9,612 nt of DNA from JBFGFG01 sp041627475. GTDB lineage: Bacteria; Actinomycetota; Nitriliruptoria; Nitriliruptorales; Nitriliruptoraceae. Both the position numbers and the translations under genes were made by a program. Below are positions 6,063 to 9,612 of this stretch, in pieces. Under the pieces are notes generated by a model. It worked only from the letters and a program-made list of their open reading frames with translations. It had not been told where the DNA came from and searched no databases. The DNA is taken from positions 1-9,612 of the forward strand of contig JBFKQZ010000114.1 in NCBI GenBank assembly GCA_041627475.1, written 5' to 3'. Position 1 is the stretch's first letter. The number at the start of each line of letters is the position of its first letter.

Positions 6063-8529
6063 CCAGCCGGTCCGGGACGTGGATCGCCTTGCGGACGGTC
6101 GCACCGTCGAGCTGGTCGGCCACGGCCTCGGTCGCTGCGTCCACGGCCGTGGTCTCGTCCGCCCCGGCTGCGATCGTGATCCGGCCACGGACCTTGCCGT
6201 TGACCTGCACGACGATCTCGACCTCGTCGACGACGAGGAGCTCGGCGTCGGCGGTCGGCCACGACTGGTCGTGGACGGAGCCCTCGTTGCCCAGCCGCTG
6301 CCACAGCTCCTCGGTGATGAAGGGGCAGATCGGCGCGAGCTGGAGCAGGATCGACGTCAGTGCCTCGGTGACGGGCGCGCCGGCGACACCATCGCGCTGT
6401 GCGGCCATGAGGTCGTTCGTCAGCCCCATCAGTCGTGCGATGGCGACGTTGTACTTGCGGTCCTCGTAGTGCTGGCCGACCTCGTCGATCACGCGGTGCA
6501 CGGCGCGGCGCAGCTCGAGGACGGCGTCCTCGTCACCGGCGTCACCGGCGTCGTCGGCGAGGTGCTCGAGCGTCAGGCGCCACAGGCGCGACAGCCACTT
6601 GTGCATGCCGTCGGGCGAGACGTCGGCCCAGTCGATGTCGTCCTCGGGCGGCGAGGCGAACAGCATCGTCCCGCGCAGGGTGTCGGCGCCGTACTCCTCG
6701 TAGATCTCGCCGGGCCGGACGAGGTTGCCGAGCGACTTGCTCATCGCCTTGCCGTCCATGATCACCTGCCCCTGGTTGAGCAGGGCCTGGAACGGCTCGT
6801 CGGCGGCGATGTGGCCGCGGTCACGCAGCGCCTTGGTCACGAAGCGGGCGTAGAGCAGGTGCAGGATCGCGTGCTCGACGCCGCCGGTGTACTGGTCGAC
6901 CGGCATGAAGCGGTCGATGTCCTCGCGCGGCCACGGGTTGTCCCAGTCGTCGGGCGAGAGGTAGCGCAGGAAGTACCAGGACGAGTCCACGAACGTGTCG
7001 AGCGTGTCCGTGTCACGGAGCGCGTCGGCACCGCAGGCCGGGCACGCGACGTGCTTCCACGTCGGGTGCGCTGCCAGCGGCGAACCGTCGACGGCGAAGT
7101 CGAGGTCCTCGGGCAGCTCGACGGGCAGGTCAGCGGTCGGGACCGGCACCGGCCCGCAGTCGTCGCAGTGGATCATGGGGACGGGCGGGCCCCAGGAACG
7201 CTGGCGCGACACGAGCCAGTCGCGGAGCCGGAAGTTGACCTTGCCGGTCCCCCAGCCCTTGGCCTCGACGTCGCGGATGATCGCGGCCTTGGCCTCTGTC
7301 CACGTCAGCCCGTCGTAGTCGCCGGAGTTCACCATGACGCCGGGGCCGACGTAGGCCTCGGTCATCGTGGCCGGGTCCAGCGGGTCGAGCTCGTTGCCGT
7401 CCTCGTCGGTCGGCTGGATGATCACGCGGATCTCCAGGCCCTCCTGCCGGGCGAAGTCGAAGTCGCGCTGGTCACCGACCGGGACGGCCATGATCGCGCC
7501 GGTGCCGTAGTCGGGCAGGACGTAGTCGGCGGCGTACGCAGGGATCTCCTCGCCCGTGAACGGGTTGCGCATGTCGAACGAGAGGCGGTGGCCGTGCTTG
7601 CCCTCGGCCGAGCCCTGCTGCCGCTCCAGCTCCGAGCGCGTCGAGACCTCCTCGAGGAAGGCGTCGTACTCGGCGTCGCCGGCCATGCGCTCGCGCACCA
7701 GCTCGTGCTCGGGCGCGAAGACGAAGTAGGTCGCACCGAAGATCGTGTCGGGCCGGGTCGTGTAGACCACGACCTCGTCCTCGCCGTCAGCGGTCTCGAA
7801 GGTGATCTCGGCACCCTCGGAGCGACCGATCCAGTTGCGCTGCATGGCCTTGACACGCTCGGGCCAGTCGATGCCCTCCAGCCCGTCGAGCAGCTCCTGC
7901 GCGTACGCGGTCGTCCGCCAGAACCACTGCGTCAGCGGACGCCGGACGACCACGTCGTCGGAACGCTCGCAGCGCCCGTCGATGACCTGCTCGTTGGCGA
8001 GGACGGTCTGGCACCCGGGGCACCAGTTGACGTTGGCCTCACGTCGGTCGACGAGCCCCATGTCGAGCAGTTCGGTGAACAGCCACTGCGTCCACTTGTA
8101 GTAGACGGGGTCGCACGTGTGGAGACGGGTGCTCCAGTCGAACGAGTAGCCCAGCCGCACGATCGAGCGACGCTGCTCCTCGATGTTGGCGTAGGTCCAC
8201 TCGCGCGGGTCGGCACCGCGCTGCTTGGCCGCGTTCTCGGCGGGCAGGCCGAAGGCGTCCCAGCCGAACGGGTTGAGGACGGCGTGCCCGGTCATGCGCT
8301 TGTGGCGGACCAGGGCGTCGTGGATCGTGAAGATCTCGCCGTGCCCCATGTGGAGGTCGCCCGACGGGTACGGGAACATCGTCAGCGCGTAGTAGGGGTC
8401 GCCGGTGCTCTCGAGGTCGAGCGTGTAGGCGCCCTCCTCGGCCCAGCGCGTGGCCATCGCAGGTTCGAACGACTGCGGGTCGTAACGCTCGATGTCGTCC
8501 GGCGTCATCGCCGGCTCCGTGGTGCTCAT
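6046..8529 (-). CDS. leuS: Leucyl-tRNA synthetase
   Basis: Class Ia synthetase charging tRNA-Leu; 827 residues, complete. Order: catalytic HIGH-type motif HMGH (60-63) after MFPYPSGD; a zinc module with C170, C173 and C187; the CP1 editing domain with YTTRPDTIFG (from 256) and YGTGAIMAVP followed by D353-Q-R-D356; a second Cys pair module around HCDDC and CPAC; DSSWYFLRY; the signature loop AMSKS (595-599); an anticodon-binding helical domain; and a C-terminal domain with VQVNGKVRGRI, ending VPDRLVNLVV. Lysine of KMSKS is Ala595, and the residue before D353, usually His, is Gly352. I give ATG 8529 (weak GGA seven bases upstream). ATG 8508 has a better site (GGAG at 8515-8518, spacing six) and would remove seven residues. 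GTG 8565 is less likely. It is downstream of the TauE gene on the same strand with 75 bases between. Confidence 0.97.
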   Translation of the reverse strand: MSTTEPAMTPDDIERYDPQSFEPAMATRWAEEGAYTLDLESTGDPYYALTMFPYPSGDLHMGHGEIFTIHDALVRHKRMTGHAVLNPFGWDAFGLPAENAAKQRGADPREWTYANIEEQRRSIVRLGYSFDWSTRLHTCDPVYYKWTQWLFTELLDMGLVDRREANVNWCPGCQTVLANEQVIDGRCERSDDVVVRRPLTQWFWRTTAYAQELLDGLEGIDWPERVKAMQRNWIGRSEGAEITFETADGEDEVVVYTTRPDTIFGATYFVFAPEHELVRERMAGDAEYDAFLEEVSTRSELERQQGSAEGKHGHRLSFDMRNPFTGEEIPAYAADYVLPDYGTGAIMAVPVGDQRDFDFARQEGLEIRVIIQPTDEDGNELDPLDPATMTEAYVGPGVMVNSGDYDGLTWTEAKAAIIRDVEAKGWGTGKVNFRLRDWLVSRQRSWGPPVPMIHCDDCGPVPVPTADLPVELPEDLDFAVDGSPLAAHPTWKHVACPACGADALRDTDTLDTFVDSSWYFLRYLSPDDWDNPWPREDIDRFMPVDQYTGGVEHAILHLLYARFVTKALRDRGHIAADEPFQALLNQGQVIMDGKAMSKSLGNLVRPGEIYEEYGADTLRGTMLFASPPEDDIDWADVSPDGMHKWLSRLWRLTLEHLADDAGDAGDEDAVLELRRAVHRVIDEVGQHYEDRKYNVAIARLMGLTNDLMAAQRDGVAGAPVTEALTSILLQLAPICPFITEELWQRLGNEGSVHDQSWPTADAELLVVDEVEIVVQVNGKVRGRITIAAGADETTAVDAATEAVADQLDGATVRKAIHVPDRLVNLVV
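8515..8518 (-). promoter_or_regulatory. Ribosome-site candidate GGAG for an internal leuS start at 8508
   Basis: Minus-strand GGAG, six bases before ATG 8508-8506, is the best ribosome site near the leuS start. If used, LeuRS begins MTPDDIERYDPQ, which matches the short N-terminus common in bacterial LeuRS. The upstream ATG at 8529 has only GGA at seven bases. Confidence 0.45.
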
Positions 8530-8567
8530 GCGGCGGTCCAGGACGGTGGGAGGCGTGCGAGCCACCG

Positions 8568-8573
8568 AGGATA
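8568..8573 (-). promoter_or_regulatory. Possible -10 element (TATCCT) for leuS
   Basis: The minus-strand hexamer TATCCT fits TAnnnT and lies 38 bases before ATG 8529, in the 75-base gap after the TauE gene. No recognisable -35 lies 16-18 bases further up. It overlaps a short inverted repeat (CGAGG at 8566-8570 with CCTCG at 8578-8582). leuS may instead be read through from the TauE promoter. Confidence 0.25.
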
Positions 8574-8604
8574 CGGCCCTCGCGCCACCGCCCGCCCATC
8601 CGGG

Positions 8605-9504
8605 TCACAGGATCGACAACGGGTCCTCGTCCACGTCCACGACGACATCCGTCGGCGCCTCGCGTCGCACGGCGGCCGAGGTCACCGCGACGACCCACGT
8701 GACGACCACGCCGGCCAGCGCGACGGCCCGGGCCGGGGCGGTGACGCCGAGGAGCGTCAGTGCGGGGCCGGTGTTGGTGAACACGAGCAGACCCCCCACG
8801 GCGGGGAACAGCACCCGCAGCGGAACCCGGTTGACCAGCCATGCTGCGAAGGGGGCCGCGAGGACACCGCCGACGAGCAGCGCGGCGACCACTCGCATCG
8901 GGACGCCCTCCCGACCCATCGCGAGCAGGAACCCCGCCGAGGCTGCCACCGTCACGAGGAACTCCGCCGCCGAGACCGAGCCGATCACCCGACGAGGGTC
9001 GAGCCGACCACTGACGAGCATCGCCGGGGTCGCCAGGGGCCCCCAACCGCCGCCGCCACTGGCGTCGATGAAGCCCGCGGCGAGCCCCAGCGGGGCGAGC
9101 CACCGGATCGGAGCCCCGGCGGGCACGGCGCTGGACCGACGGCGCCCCGGCCGGCGCAGCAGGAGGTGCAGCCCGATGGCGGTCAGCACGAGCGCCATGA
9201 ACGGACGCCCCGCGGCCGTGGAGACGGTGGCCAGGAGCGTCGCGCCGAGGAACGCACCGAGCGCACCGGGCAGGCCGAGCGTGACGACGACGCGCCAGTC
9301 CACGTTGCCGAAACGCCAGTGGGACGCCCCCGAGACGAGCGTGGTCCCCATCTCGGCCATGTGCACCGACGCGGACGCCGCAGCCGGCGTCAGGCCGACC
9401 AGCAGCAGGAGACTGGTGCTCGTCGCGCCGTACGCCATGCCGAGCGAGCCGTCGACGAGCTGGGCGGCGAAGCCGACCAGCGAGATGAGGAGCAGGGACC
9501 GCAT
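8605..9504 (-). CDS. TauE/SafE family membrane permease (probable anion or sulfite exporter)
   Basis: 299 residues and strongly hydrophobic, with about eight membrane helices in two related halves, as in TauE/SafE proteins. Family members are linked to export of sulfite, sulfoacetate or other small organosulfur anions; the substrate here is not determinable. The first half carries LVDGSLGMAYG (16-26) and the second FIDASGGGGWGP (145-156), the repeated acidic/glycine motif of the family, each followed by a helix with a Ser/Ala-rich turn (ASASVHMAEM, IGSVSAAEFL). The C-terminus is short and acidic (DVDEDPLSIL). I chose ATG 9504 because GAGG lies nine bases upstream (9514-9517) and the protein then begins at the first helix. 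GTG 9558 would add 18 polar residues and has no ribosome site. It is the first gene of a possible unit with leuS. No sulfur-assimilation genes are in view. Confidence 0.92.
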   Translation of the reverse strand: MRSLLLISLVGFAAQLVDGSLGMAYGATSTSLLLLVGLTPAAASASVHMAEMGTTLVSGASHWRFGNVDWRVVVTLGLPGALGAFLGATLLATVSTAAGRPFMALVLTAIGLHLLLRRPGRRRSSAVPAGAPIRWLAPLGLAAGFIDASGGGGWGPLATPAMLVSGRLDPRRVIGSVSAAEFLVTVAASAGFLLAMGREGVPMRVVAALLVGGVLAAPFAAWLVNRVPLRVLFPAVGGLLVFTNTGPALTLLGVTAPARAVALAGVVVTWVVAVTSAAVRREAPTDVVVDVDEDPLSIL

Positions 9505-9567
9505 TCGACGCGACCTCGTGTCCCCGTGGCGCTGGGATCCCGTCGGGACCGGCTGCACGGTTGCGGA

Positions 9568-9596
9568 AGGATCACCGGAACTTCACTTCGTGTCAA
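9568..9596 (-). promoter_or_regulatory. Promoter upstream of the TauE/SafE gene (TTGACA-17-GATCCT)
   Basis: On the minus strand a consensus -35 TTGACA (9596-9591) is followed by exactly 17 bases and then GATCCT (9573-9568), which matches the -10 consensus at positions 2, 3 and 6. Transcription would start near 9561, leaving a leader of about 57 bases before ATG 9504. That start would also lie only three bases before GTG 9558. The spacer contains a tandem GAAGT GAAGT. This looks like a housekeeping sigma-factor promoter and might also serve leuS. Confidence 0.55.
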
Positions 9597-9612
9597 CAGA
9601 CGCGAGCGCCCG

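Noticed and set aside
8566..8582. CGAGG/CCTCG inverted repeat between the TauE gene and leuS as a terminator.
   Set aside because: The stem is only five base pairs with a seven-base loop and no T-run, too weak to call a terminator.
8039..9103. Minus-strand frame overlapping both the TauE gene and the leuS start.
   Set aside because: It is out of frame with two recognisable proteins and rich in Arg/Gly/Pro, a typical GC-rich shadow.
1..9612. Search for tRNA or other RNA genes, CRISPR arrays, transposases, attachment sites and toxin-antitoxin or defence genes.
   Set aside because: The non-coding gaps are short and show no cloverleaf, repeat-spacer pattern or terminal inverted repeats, and no protein here resembles a mobile-element or defence family.

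Overview
The window is very GC-rich DNA in which every long reading frame ends codons in G or C. Gene content and order suggest an actinomycete-type (Actinomycetota) chromosome. The minus-strand order leuS, degV-family gene, comEA is a conserved housekeeping neighbourhood in that phylum, where comEC and holA usually follow comEA. The leucyl-tRNA synthetase is a short form (about 820-830 residues) with an MSKS-type signature. From memory, Streptomyces and Mycobacterium have longer enzymes with an MGKS-type signature. I therefore lean, weakly, towards a deep-branching lineage such as Nitriliruptoria or a relative.

Layout from left to right: a partial comEA (minus, cut by the left edge); a DegV-family fatty-acid-binding protein (minus); a membrane sensor histidine kinase, HK1 (plus); an epoxide-hydrolase-like alpha/beta hydrolase (minus); a second, paralogous histidine kinase, HK2 (plus); leuS (minus); and a TauE/SafE-family permease (minus), preceded by the clearest promoter-like sequence in the window. 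Both kinases are convergent with, and overlap by a few bases, the gene on their right (hydrolase and leuS). Each is divergent from the gene on its left (degV and hydrolase), across short intergenic regions.

How the genes fit together: the minus-strand backbone (TauE, leuS, degV, comEA) reads as ordinary core genome, covering anion export, translation, fatty-acid handling and DNA uptake. The block HK1-hydrolase-HK2 sits inside that backbone with strands alternating. The two kinases share one architecture: six predicted membrane helices, a coiled linker, GAF, HisKA and HATPase_c. No response regulator is present in the window, so both are orphan sensors as far as can be seen. A functional link between the kinases and the hydrolase is only a guess from position.

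Almost all of the window is coding. The non-coding stretches are short: 589-604, 1454-1600, 4203-4289, 8530-8604 and 9505-9612. I see no RNA genes, CRISPR array, insertion sequence or convincing terminator.
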